Positions 1 to 7,993 of a DNA stretch of 64,000 nt are shown here, piece by piece. Each line of letters begins with the position of its first letter. Position 1 is the stretch's first letter. A program made the position numbers and the translations under genes. The notes under the pieces are model-generated. The model ran no database searches and was not told the DNA's origin. It saw only the letters and a list, made by a program, of their open reading frames with translations. Source of the DNA: UBA8337 sp965658615. Its GTDB lineage: Bacteria; Pseudomonadota; Alphaproteobacteria; RS24. The DNA is taken from assembly GCA_965658615.1 (NCBI GenBank), contig CBFHSX010000002.1, positions 28,207-92,206 of the forward strand. Direction: 5' to 3'.

Positions 1-1203
1 GAATTGCTGCAAGCCGAATGCGACAGCTATCACAGCGCCGGCACATGCACATTTTACGGCACCGCCAATTCCAACCAAATGCTGATGGAATTTATGGGTC
101 TGCATATGCCGGGCGCGGCTTTTGTGCCGCCCGACACGCCCTTGCGCGATGCGCTGACCCGCGCCGCCACGGCCCGCGCCATTGCCATTTCAGCGCAAGG
201 CGACGCCTATACGCCGCTGGCCGATGTGGTGACGGAGAAAACCATTATCAATGCCATGGTCGGGCTTTTGGCGACCGGTGGCTCGACCAATCACACGCTG
301 CATCTACCGGCCATTGCGCGCGCAGCGGGTATTTTGATCGATTGGCAGGATTTCGAAGAGCTGTCGGCGATTGTGCCGCTCTTGGCCCGCGTTTATCCAA
401 ATGGTGGGGCCGACGTCAATCATTTTCACGCCGCAGGTGGGCTCGGTTTTATTATTGGCGAATTGCTTGCCGCCGGTCTGCTGCACGATGATGTGACAAC
501 AGTCGCGGGCGTCGGTCTTCGTGCCTACACAAATGAGCCGCGGCTCGATGGCGTGGCGCTTATCTGGCAAGACGGGGTAAAGGCGAGCGGCGATGAAGAG
601 ATTGTTGCGCCGTTTGACAAGCCATTTGACGCGCAAGGCGGCTTGCGGCTGATGCAGGGCAATCTCGGCCGCTCGATTGTAAAAACCTCGGCGGTGAAAG
701 AAGAGCACCGTCTGGTTGAAGCCCCGGCCTATATATTTGCCGCACAAGAAGACGTCATTGAGGCCTTTGAGGCCGATCGCTTTACCGGCGACGCCGTTAT
801 TGTGCTGCGTTTTCAGGGCCCGGCCGCCAATGGCATGCCGGAATTGCACAAGCTCACCCCGGCGCTGTCGGCGCTGCTTGATAGGGGCCAAAAAGTGGCG
901 CTGATTACTGATGGCCGCATGTCGGGGGCCTCAGGCAAAGTGCCGGCTGCCATTCATGTGACGCCGGAAGCGCAGCATGGCGGGCCGCTGGCGCAGTTGC
1001 GCGATGGCGATATTGTGCGCCTTGATTGCCATAGCGGTGAGCTCAGCGTGCGTGATGCAGATGATTTTGACACACGAGCCGCCGCGCCACCGCCGGCGGT
1101 CAATCAACGTCTCGGCCTCGGCCGCGACTTATTTTCTTCCCTGCGCCGGCTCGCCGGTTCGGCCGAGACGGGCGCATCTTTGAACAGCGAAGAGGATATC
1201 TGA
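1..1203 (+). CDS. edd: Phosphogluconate dehydratase, 3' portion (partial)
   Basis: Converts 6-phosphogluconate to 2-keto-3-deoxy-6-phosphogluconate in the Entner-Doudoroff pathway; cytosolic Fe-S enzyme of the IlvD/Edd family. The reading frame is open from base 1, so the gene starts upstream; about 400 C-terminal residues of a family of roughly 600 are present. Diagnostic stretches seen are GTCTFYGTANSNQM with an Fe-S type cysteine, LLATGGSTNHT, YPNGGADVNHF, GNLGRSIVKTSAV and LITDGRMSGASGKVP; these fit Edd better than IlvD (dihydroxy-acid dehydratase). It ends in a normal place with a TGA that overlaps an ATG. Upstream partners such as zwf or pgl, if linked, lie outside the window. Confidence 0.95.
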   Translation, partial: ELLQAECDSYHSAGTCTFYGTANSNQMLMEFMGLHMPGAAFVPPDTPLRDALTRAATARAIAISAQGDAYTPLADVVTEKTIINAMVGLLATGGSTNHTLHLPAIARAAGILIDWQDFEELSAIVPLLARVYPNGGADVNHFHAAGGLGFIIGELLAAGLLHDDVTTVAGVGLRAYTNEPRLDGVALIWQDGVKASGDEEIVAPFDKPFDAQGGLRLMQGNLGRSIVKTSAVKEEHRLVEAPAYIFAAQEDVIEAFEADRFTGDAVIVLRFQGPAANGMPELHKLTPALSALLDRGQKVALITDGRMSGASGKVPAAIHVTPEAQHGGPLAQLRDGDIVRLDCHSGELSVRDADDFDTRAAAPPPAVNQRLGLGRDLFSSLRRLAGSAETGASLNSEEDI

Positions 1204-1271
1204 TGTTTCTGTTGCGGCTATTGGCGGCACACATGCGCCGGCGGCTGCTGTTTCATCACGACGCCGGATAG
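1203..1271 (+). CDS. Possible 22-residue ORF coupled to edd stop
   Basis: An ATG overlaps the edd stop in the arrangement TGATG and opens 22 codons rich in Leu, Arg and His (starts MFLLRLLAAHMRRR) before TAG. The overlap looks like translational coupling, but there is no recognisable family and length alone gives no support. It could equally be the remnant of a gene once following edd, or chance. The rest of the gap to ppc (1272-1421) carries no gene that I can support. Confidence 0.2.
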   Translation: MFLLRLLAAHMRRRLLFHHDAG

Positions 1272-1334
1272 GCCGCCCCGGCGCATCGGCACGGCCTCGC
1301 ATTATATGGATAATCACCCGCTTAACGGTGCGGA

Positions 1335-1353
1335 ATAAGGCTTAAGCCCTTAT
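1335..1353. promoter_or_regulatory. Near-perfect inverted repeat upstream of ppc
   Basis: ATAAGGCTTAAGCCCTTAT is a palindrome apart from one extra C. It lies about 70 bases before the first ppc start, in the only sizeable gap between edd and ppc. It could be an operator for ppc or a small mRNA stem. No clear -35/-10 pair could be assigned around it. Confidence 0.3.
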
Positions 1354-1421
1354 CAAAAAGCTCCATTTATGTTAGACAAATGAATGGCGAAAGCCGTAAT
1401 CAGTGACCACATCGGCGGGCT

Positions 1422-4283
1422 ATGACACGCTCACCTCCTATTCCGATGAGAAATGAAATGACGCAAAAAAATATGTCCGTTGCCGGGCTGTCGCAGCAAT
1501 TGACCGGCTATTTGGCGCTGCGAAGCAGCGACCCGCATGTCAATCCGGCGAAATTATTGGCCTATGATTTGGCTGAAAAAACCGCCACCGGCGAAGTAAC
1601 GCTGGCGCAGCTGGAAAATATTCTGATGGATATTTGTAGCCGCGAAATGCATCGGCGCGGGGCCGGATTGGCGGCGCGCAGCGGGTTGAATGATTTTTCC
1701 AAATGGCAGGCCCGCACCAAAAAAGAGATTAAGCAGCGCGCCGAACAGGGCTTTGCGTCCTTCAAAAAATGGGTCGAAAGCGAGGCCATTGGCCTGGTGG
1801 TGACGGCGCACCCGACTTTTGCTCTGACGCAAGCCGCCCGCGAGGCGATTATTGCGGCGACAAAGCCGGGCCAAAAGCCGCGCCGTCTGAGCGGCGATGC
1901 CGTCATCCGCACCGCGCCGCCCAGCCTGATTGACGAGCATGGTGAAGCGCAGGCCTGTATCGGCAAAATGCATAGCGCCATTGACGCGCTGAACGCCATG
2001 ATTTTGGCGCAGGCGCAAAAATCCTTTGCCGATAAATGGCAGACCCTGACCCCGCATATGGTCAGCGTCGCAAGCTGGGTCGGCTATGATTTGGACGGGC
2101 GCCGCGATATTCAATGGAGCGATACGATTCGCCTGAAATTGAGCGAAAAAGCCGCGCAATTGAAACTCTACCAAGCCGAGGCGCGCGCCATTGCCGGCGA
2201 GATGGGAAAAAACCCGACCCCATCCTTGGCGGCTTTCATCGACGCTGTCGATGCAGCACAAGCCGTGGCCGAGGCTGAATTGGCCGCCTTTGCCGGCGAT
2301 TTGGATGATAAGAAATATCTCGTCGCCGCCGCCAATTTGCTCAGCACAAGCCAGAAAAACCGCTGGACCAGCGTCGTGCCCGGCATGGCATTGCTGCAAA
2401 AAGCCATTGGCGAGAGCAAGAATAAGAAGCTGCAAATCCGCCTGTCGACGCTGCGCGCGCAAATGAAACGCTGCGGCATGGGTACGGCGGCGCTGCATTT
2501 GCGGGTCAATGCGCAGCAGGTTTTATCGGCGATGAGCGCGCATGTCGCCATCACGCCGGGCGACCGCCTGGATTCGCGCACGCTGCTGAAGCGGGTGAGC
2601 CGCTTTGCCGCACAGGCCAAGCCGGTCAAAACCAATCTTGCTGATTTGGATTTTGAGACCAGCACCGTCAATCGCCAGCTTATTTTGGCGGCGCAAATCG
2701 TCAAACATATTGACGCCGATATGCCGATCCGTTTCCTTATCGCTGAATGCGACCAAGCCAGTATTGTGCTCAGCGCGCTGGCCATGGCGCGCTATTATGG
2801 GGTTGCTGAGCGGCTCGATATTTCGCCGCTTTTCGAGACCTCGAAAGCGCTGCGTAATGGTGGTCGTGTAGTGGCGCAAATGCTCGAGCAGGACACTTAT
2901 CGTGAACATGTGAAGATGCGCGGTGTCATTGCCATCCAGACCGGTTTTTCCGATGCCGGCCGCTTTATGGGCCAAGTGCCCGCTGTGCTGGCGATTGAAC
3001 GGCTGCAATCGCATTTGGCGGCCGCCATTGACGAAAGCGGGCTGAATGATGTGCGCGCCGTGATTTTCAACACGCATGGCGAAAGCGCCGGTCGCGGCGG
3101 CCATCCGGGCTCACTGACCGAGCGCATGGACTATATTATGAGCCCATGGGTGTTTAACCGTTTTGCCGAGCGGCGCATCCCGCTGACGCATGAGTTCAGC
3201 TTCCAAGGCGGTGACGGCTATTTATGGTTCGCCAATCAAGAGCTGGCCGATGCCGGTCTGATGCAGCTTTTCAATGCCCGCTTTAAAGATAGAAGCGCGG
3301 CCGAGAGCGACCCGTTTTACGCCGATGCGGATTTTATTTGGGACTTTTACAATGAAGTCATCAACCAGCAGGACAGCCTGTATAATGATGCTGATTACCG
3401 CTTTTTATTGAGCGGATTTGCGCGCAATTATCTGATCGCATCCGGCTCGCGGCCGGAAATTCGCCAAGCCAGCGAACCGCTATCGCAAAGCACTTTCACG
3501 CCGCGGCGTATCCGCGCCATCCCGCATAATGCGCTGCTGCAGCAATTATCCGTGCCGACCAATATTCATTTCGGGCTGGGTCGCGCCGGTAATATCGACC
3601 CTGACCGCTTCCGCACCGTGTTTTCCAGCTCGACGCGCGGGCGCACCATATTATCCATGGTGCAGCAAGTTTGGGCGCGCACGCATTTGCAAATCATGAC
3701 CGCCTATGGCGATGTGCAGGATCCGAATTTTTGGATTTCGCGCGCCTTGGCGCATCATGAAGATGCCGATAATTGGACCTATCGTGTGGTGGCGCATAAT
3801 CTGTATCAGCGCAATGCCAATGCACAATTGCGGCAATTGATTTACCGCCTGCGCGCCGATGGCGAAATTTTCGCCCGGCTGATGGCAACAATTAATATGC
3901 CGATTGAATTGCGTTTGGGAGAGCAAACCGATGACAGCACGCATCACCAAATCCTGTGCCATGCCATTCGTCTGGCGGTGATGATGCACGCGCAAGCCCA
4001 AGCCGCCACCCTGCCGGTCAATGCGCCGCCCGGTGCTACGCGCGGCGAGATTATGGAAAAAATGTGCCGCCATGAATTGGGACCGGTGCTGGAAGTGTTG
4101 CACGACACTTATCCGGACGGGGCCGAGCATGGCGATTGGTCAAAAGAGCTGAAGGAAAGCGGCAGCGATAAAAACGCCGCCCCCGCTGTCAGCCAGCGCA
4201 CTATTGCCGCGCTGGAGGATTGCCAGCGTCTGGTGAAACTGACCAGTATCGGCCTGATGCAGGCGCATAATGCCTATGGTTAG
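1422..4283 (+). CDS. ppc: Divergent phosphoenolpyruvate carboxylase
   Basis: Likely carboxylates PEP to oxaloacetate, an anaplerotic step feeding the TCA genes of this window. The 953-residue length fits PEPC. Landmarks by eye: VVTAHPTF at 126-133 (canonical TAHPTE), GMGTAALHLRVNA, QTGFSDAGRFMG at 506-517 where usual enzymes have YSDSxKD, THGESAGRGGHPG at 551-563 where usual enzymes have HGRGGxxGRGG, and a C-terminal Gly as in the family. The shortened glycine-rich loop and Arg at the usual Lys position mark a divergent subtype. Alternative in-frame starts are 1446, 1458 (MTQKNMSV) and 1473; the Shine-Dalgarno is weak for all. Convergent with pdhC. Function is inferred from family; activity with the altered motifs is unproven. 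Confidence 0.82.
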   Translation: MTRSPPIPMRNEMTQKNMSVAGLSQQLTGYLALRSSDPHVNPAKLLAYDLAEKTATGEVTLAQLENILMDICSREMHRRGAGLAARSGLNDFSKWQARTKKEIKQRAEQGFASFKKWVESEAIGLVVTAHPTFALTQAAREAIIAATKPGQKPRRLSGDAVIRTAPPSLIDEHGEAQACIGKMHSAIDALNAMILAQAQKSFADKWQTLTPHMVSVASWVGYDLDGRRDIQWSDTIRLKLSEKAAQLKLYQAEARAIAGEMGKNPTPSLAAFIDAVDAAQAVAEAELAAFAGDLDDKKYLVAAANLLSTSQKNRWTSVVPGMALLQKAIGESKNKKLQIRLSTLRAQMKRCGMGTAALHLRVNAQQVLSAMSAHVAITPGDRLDSRTLLKRVSRFAAQAKPVKTNLADLDFETSTVNRQLILAAQIVKHIDADMPIRFLIAECDQASIVLSALAMARYYGVAERLDISPLFETSKALRNGGRVVAQMLEQDTYREHVKMRGVIAIQTGFSDAGRFMGQVPAVLAIERLQSHLAAAIDESGLNDVRAVIFNTHGESAGRGGHPGSLTERMDYIMSPWVFNRFAERRIPLTHEFSFQGGDGYLWFANQELADAGLMQLFNARFKDRSAAESDPFYADADFIWDFYNEVINQQDSLYNDADYRFLLSGFARNYLIASGSRPEIRQASEPLSQSTFTPRRIRAIPHNALLQQLSVPTNIHFGLGRAGNIDPDRFRTVFSSSTRGRTILSMVQQVWARTHLQIMTAYGDVQDPNFWISRALAHHEDADNWTYRVVAHNLYQRNANAQLRQLIYRLRADGEIFARLMATINMPIELRLGEQTDDSTHHQILCHAIRLAVMMHAQAQAATLPVNAPPGATRGEIMEKMCRHELGPVLEVLHDTYPDGAEHGDWSKELKESGSDKNAAPAVSQRTIAALEDCQRLVKLTSIGLMQAHNAYG

Positions 4284-4284
4284 A

Positions 4285-4314
4285 AGCTTGGCGGCTAAAA
4301 GCTTGGCGGCGAAA
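4285..4314. repeat. Two-copy 15-bp tandem repeat between ppc and pdhC
   Basis: AGCTTGGCGGCTAAA is followed at once by AGCTTGGCGGCGAAA, starting two bases after the ppc stop. One mismatch separates the copies. It lies in the short convergent gap between ppc and pdhC. It does not form a terminator-like stem with a T run. Confidence 0.7.
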
Positions 4315-4328
4315 AGATTGGGCCGCGC

Positions 4329-5288
4329 CTAAAGCGCCAGCAAAAGCGGATTTTCGATATAATCGGCCAATGTCGCCAGAAAACGTGCGCCGACCGCGCC
4401 GTCAATGGCACGGTGGTCGCAAGATAATGTCACGCGCATAATTTTCTGCTCAACCATCTCGCCATTGACCTTTTGCCATTCCGAGGATAGCCCGCCAACC
4501 GCCAGAATAGCGGCTTGCGGCGGGTTGATGACGGCGGTGAATTGGTCAATGCCGAACATGCCGAGATTGGAAACCGAAAACGAGCCGCCTTCATATTCAG
4601 ACGGCTTTAGGCGTTTTTCAGCCGCGCGGGCCGCCAAATCCTTAATCTCGGCGGCAATGGCCCGGATCGGTTTGTCGTCACAAGCCGTGACAATCGGCGT
4701 GATTAACCCCTCAGGCAGGGCCACGGCAACGCCGATATCGGCATGATGGTGCTGCAGAATAGCGTCGCCGGCAAAAGAGACATTGACCTCGGGCACATCC
4801 ATCAGCGCCAGACCGCAAGCCCGCACCAATAAATCATTAAGCGAAATCTTCTCACCGCTGGCCGCCAAAGCCTCATTAATGCTGGCGCGATAAGCGATGA
4901 GCGCGTCCATGGGCAGGGCGCGGGTGAGATAAAAATGCGGCAATTGCTGCATGGATTGCGTCAAGCGCGTGGCAATCGCTCCGCGCATGCCGTCCAGCGG
5001 CACCTCGTCATAGCTGTCTTTATGATAATAGGCCCGTGCATCGGGTAGCGCCGGCATAATGCCCGCATGCAGGCCAGCGCCAGTCGCCGCTTGCGGCGCT
5101 GCAGCCGACGCAGCGGCTTTAGGGGCCGCTTGTCCGACCGATGCCGGATTGGCAATGGCGGCTTCAATATCGCGTTTGATGATACGCCCATGCGGGCCGC
5201 TGCCGGTCAGCAAGGCCAGATCAAGCCCTGCCTCACGCGCCATATGCCGCGCCAAAGGCGAGGCAATAAGTCGATTAGCCCCGCTCAT
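4329..5288 (-). CDS. pdhC: Dihydrolipoamide acetyltransferase (PDH E2) lacking a lipoyl domain
   Basis: E2 core of the pyruvate dehydrogenase complex, moving acetyl groups to CoA. The start is ATG 5288, overlapping the pdhB stop as TAATG, which gives 319 residues (MSGANRLIASPLARHM). Seen in order: a peripheral-subunit-binding domain at about residues 6-45 (SPLARHMAREAGL, GRIIKRDIEAA), an Ala-rich linker, and the catalytic acyltransferase domain from about residue 95 with the DHRAIDGA motif near the C-terminus. Ordinary E2 proteins begin with one or more lipoyl domains of about 80 residues; none is present here, and translation cannot extend upstream without entering pdhB in another frame. The lipoyl domain is on PdhB instead. 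Third gene of pdhABC. Confidence 0.92.
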   Translation of the reverse strand: MSGANRLIASPLARHMAREAGLDLALLTGSGPHGRIIKRDIEAAIANPASVGQAAPKAAASAAAPQAATGAGLHAGIMPALPDARAYYHKDSYDEVPLDGMRGAIATRLTQSMQQLPHFYLTRALPMDALIAYRASINEALAASGEKISLNDLLVRACGLALMDVPEVNVSFAGDAILQHHHADIGVAVALPEGLITPIVTACDDKPIRAIAAEIKDLAARAAEKRLKPSEYEGGSFSVSNLGMFGIDQFTAVINPPQAAILAVGGLSSEWQKVNGEMVEQKIMRVTLSCDHRAIDGAVGARFLATLADYIENPLLLAL

Positions 5289-6763
5289 TAGCCGCCCTCG
5301 CGCCAATAACAAACCCGCTTCGCCGCATCGATAATTTGGTCATTTTGCGGCAGCGCCAGTTTTTCAAGATTTTCGGCATAAGGCATCGGCACATCAACGC
5401 CGTTGACGGCTTCAATCGGCGCGTCGAGCGCGTCGAAAGCGTGGCGTTGCACTTGCGCCGCCAATTCCGAACCGATCGAGCAGACCGGCCAGCCTTCTTC
5501 AACTGTCACCATGCGACCGGTTTTTTGTACCGAGGCAATGACTGTGGCGGTATCGAGCGGGCGCAGACTGCGCAGATCGATAACCTCCGCATCAATGCCG
5601 ATTTCGGCCAATTGCGCCGCCGCCTCAAGACAGAAAGACACACCGCGCGCATAAGCGACCAGCGTCACATCATTACCCGGACGCGCAATGCGGGCGCGAC
5701 CAATCGGCAACACATAATCCTCATAATCGGGCACGGAACCGGTATCGGCGTAAAGCAGCTCATGTTCCAGAAAAACCACCGGATTGGGGTCACGAATAGC
5801 GGCTTTCAACAACCCTTTGGCTTCGGTCGCGGTGGACGGGGCCAAGACGATCAAGCCCGGCACATGCGCATACCAGCTGGAATAATCCTGGCTGTGCTGC
5901 GCCGCCACACGCGAGGCCACGCCATTCGGCCCGCGAAACACGATGGGGCACGAAATTTGGCCGCCCGACATGTAACGTGTCTTGGCGGCGCTATTGATGA
6001 TCTGGTCAATGGCCTGCATGGCGAAATTAAAGGTCATAAATTCGACCACCGGCTTCAGACCGGCAAACGCCGCCCCGACACCCAGACCGGCAATGGCGTG
6101 TTCAGTAATCGGTGTATCAATGACACGCTTCGGGCCAAACTCATCAAGCAGGCCTTGCGTGACCTTATAGGCGCCCTGATATTCGCCGACTTCCTCGCCC
6201 ATAATAAAGACGTCACCATCGCGGCGCATTTCCTCGGCCAGCGCATCGCGCAATGCCTCGCGCATGGCGATGTCGCGATGCGGCGTGTCGGCCGGCAGTT
6301 CAATATCGGCCGCGGCCGGTGCAGCTGTTTCAACCGGTGTCGGTTCAATAGCTATTTCAGCCGGCGCTTCAGCCTGAGCGTCATCAGCGCCGCCCTCATC
6401 AGCCTTGCCCTTATCAGCACCGCCTTCATCAGCGAGTGCTGCGTCAACTGCGCTGGCATCCTCGCCCTCATCAGCACCGCCTTCATCAGCGAGTGCTGCG
6501 TCAACTGCGCTGGCATCCTCGCCCTCATCGAGCAACACGGCGATCGGCTTATTGACGTCAATTTGGTCGGGCCCGGCCTCGAACAGGATTTTGCCGATGA
6601 CACCGTCATCAATCGCTTCCAATTCGACGATTGCCTTATCGGTTTCGATCTCGGCCAGAATATCGCCCGAGCTTACGGTTTCGTTTTCGCCGACCAACCA
6701 TTGCGCGATTTTACCGCTCTCCATGGTGGGCGACAGCGCCGGCATAAGAATTTTAACAGCCAT
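5288..6763 (-). CDS. pdhB: Pyruvate dehydrogenase E1 beta with N-terminal lipoyl domain
   Basis: Beta subunit of the thiamine-dependent E1 of pyruvate dehydrogenase, 491 residues. Residues 1-78 form a lipoyl domain with the ETDKA lipoylation motif (Lys43). Residues 79-156 are an acidic, Ala/Glu/Asp-rich linker holding an exact 19-residue tandem duplication (79-97 and 98-116). The E1-beta transketolase-like part starts near 157 (REALRDALAEEM, MGEEVGEYQGAYKVT, TPITEHAIAG). A lipoyl-bearing E1-beta is known in Alphaproteobacteria; here it is the only lipoyl domain encoded in the operon. One base separates it from pdhA, and it overlaps the pdhC start by one base. Confidence 0.96.
   Translation of the reverse strand: MAVKILMPALSPTMESGKIAQWLVGENETVSSGDILAEIETDKAIVELEAIDDGVIGKILFEAGPDQIDVNKPIAVLLDEGEDASAVDAALADEGGADEGEDASAVDAALADEGGADKGKADEGGADDAQAEAPAEIAIEPTPVETAAPAAADIELPADTPHRDIAMREALRDALAEEMRRDGDVFIMGEEVGEYQGAYKVTQGLLDEFGPKRVIDTPITEHAIAGLGVGAAFAGLKPVVEFMTFNFAMQAIDQIINSAAKTRYMSGGQISCPIVFRGPNGVASRVAAQHSQDYSSWYAHVPGLIVLAPSTATEAKGLLKAAIRDPNPVVFLEHELLYADTGSVPDYEDYVLPIGRARIARPGNDVTLVAYARGVSFCLEAAAQLAEIGIDAEVIDLRSLRPLDTATVIASVQKTGRMVTVEEGWPVCSIGSELAAQVQRHAFDALDAPIEAVNGVDVPMPYAENLEKLALPQNDQIIDAAKRVCYWREGG
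6414..6529. repeat. Perfect 57-bp tandem duplication in the pdhB linker
   Basis: Bases 6414-6470 recur without mismatch at 6471-6527, and two more bases continue the match. The unit is a multiple of three and encodes DEGEDASAVDAALADEGGA twice in the linker between the lipoyl and E1-beta domains. Degenerate fragments of the unit (DKGKADEGGADD) follow in the protein, suggesting earlier rounds of expansion. Absence of any silent difference points to a recent duplication. Confidence 0.95.
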
Positions 6764-6764
6764 G

Positions 6765-7766
6765 CTACATCCCCTCCCGCGGCGCCAGAATATCGCGCAT
6801 CAGCTCGCTTTCCGGCGGCAGCGCGCTATCAAGGCCGAAATCCACGGCTTTTTCAATCTGCTCTTTAATATCGGCTTGGCGTTGCTTCAGCTCGTCTTCG
6901 CTGATCAGCTTGCGGTCCAGCAGACGCGCTTCCAACACTTTGATCGGGTCAGTTTCGGCGCGCACCTTATCGACTTCTTCACGCTTTCTATATTTCGCCG
7001 GATCCGACATGGAATGGCCGCGATAGCGATAGGTCAGCATTTCGAGAATATACGGGCCCTTGCCGCTACGCACATAATCGGCCGCTTTCAGCCCGGCCTC
7101 GAACACGGCTTCGACATCCATGCCGTCAACCTGTTCGCCGGGGATATCAAAGCTCAAGCCGCGATGCGATAAATCGGTTTGCGACGAGGCGCGCTCAATC
7201 GAGGTACCCATGGCGTAGCGATTATTCTCAATCACATAAAGACAAGGCAGGTTCCACAATTTGGCCATGTTGAAAGCCTCGTAAACCTGCCCCTGATTGG
7301 CCGCGCCGTCACCGAAATACACAAAAGAGATATTGTCATTATCGCGATATTGATTGGCGAAAGCCAGCCCGGTGCCGAGCGGCACTTGCGCGCCGACAAT
7401 ACCATGGCCGCCATAAAATTGTTCTTCGACCGAGAACATGTGCATGGAGCCGCCCTTGCCTTTGGAATAGCCGTCAATGCGGCCGGTCAGCTCGGCCATG
7501 ACGCGGCCCGCATCCATGCCGCAAGCCAGCATATGCGCATGGTCGCGATAGCCGGTGATAACTTGATCACCCTTTTGCGACGCCGCTTGCAAGCCCACGA
7601 CAACAGCCTCTTGGCCGATATAAAGATGGCAGAAACCGCCAATTTGGCCCATGGCATAAACCTGCCCGCAGCGCTCTTCAAAGCGACGGATCAGCGCCAT
7701 ATCGTTCCACATCGTGATAAGTTGTTCGGCCGAAAGAGCCGAATTTTTAGATTTTTTCGCCGCCAT
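6765..7766 (-). CDS. pdhA: Pyruvate dehydrogenase E1 alpha
   Basis: Alpha subunit of the PDH E1, decarboxylating pyruvate with thiamine diphosphate. The preferred start is ATG 7766 (MAAKKSKNSALSAEQL), preceded by AGGGA five bases upstream; the frame is open further upstream to 7844 but that extension has no family character. This gives 333 residues, normal for the family. Motifs: GGFCHLYIGQEA, GYRDHAHMLACGM, GKGGSMHMF, the TPP/Mg motif GDGAANQGQVYEAFN...ENN and the phosphorylation-loop-like YRYRGHSMSDP. First gene of pdhABC. The 227 bases upstream to the P450 stop hold no other gene and must carry the operon promoter, which I could not define. Confidence 0.96.
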   Translation of the reverse strand: MAAKKSKNSALSAEQLITMWNDMALIRRFEERCGQVYAMGQIGGFCHLYIGQEAVVVGLQAASQKGDQVITGYRDHAHMLACGMDAGRVMAELTGRIDGYSKGKGGSMHMFSVEEQFYGGHGIVGAQVPLGTGLAFANQYRDNDNISFVYFGDGAANQGQVYEAFNMAKLWNLPCLYVIENNRYAMGTSIERASSQTDLSHRGLSFDIPGEQVDGMDVEAVFEAGLKAADYVRSGKGPYILEMLTYRYRGHSMSDPAKYRKREEVDKVRAETDPIKVLEARLLDRKLISEDELKQRQADIKEQIEKAVDFGLDSALPPESELMRDILAPREGM

Positions 7767-7993
7767 AATTCCCTCACAGCTAGCATGACATATGCCTCTA
7801 TATGTGCCCGATGCGTATCGCAAAGCCAGCGAAAAACGGGCCATGACAAAAAACGCACAATAATAAGTCGCAAGACGCCAAACGGGTAATTTTCCATCGT
7901 TTGACGCGAATGGGGTTGCAATAAATTACACAAGCCTACCCTGCGCCATAAGGCACAGAGCCGATAAATGACAGATTTTCGGCAGATAGGGGC

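Noticed and set aside
5336..6868. 510-codon plus-strand open frame opposite pdhB
   Set aside because: Antisense shadow of a highly conserved gene on the minus strand; amino-acid composition (rich in Arg, His, Gln) reflects codon bias of the true strand.
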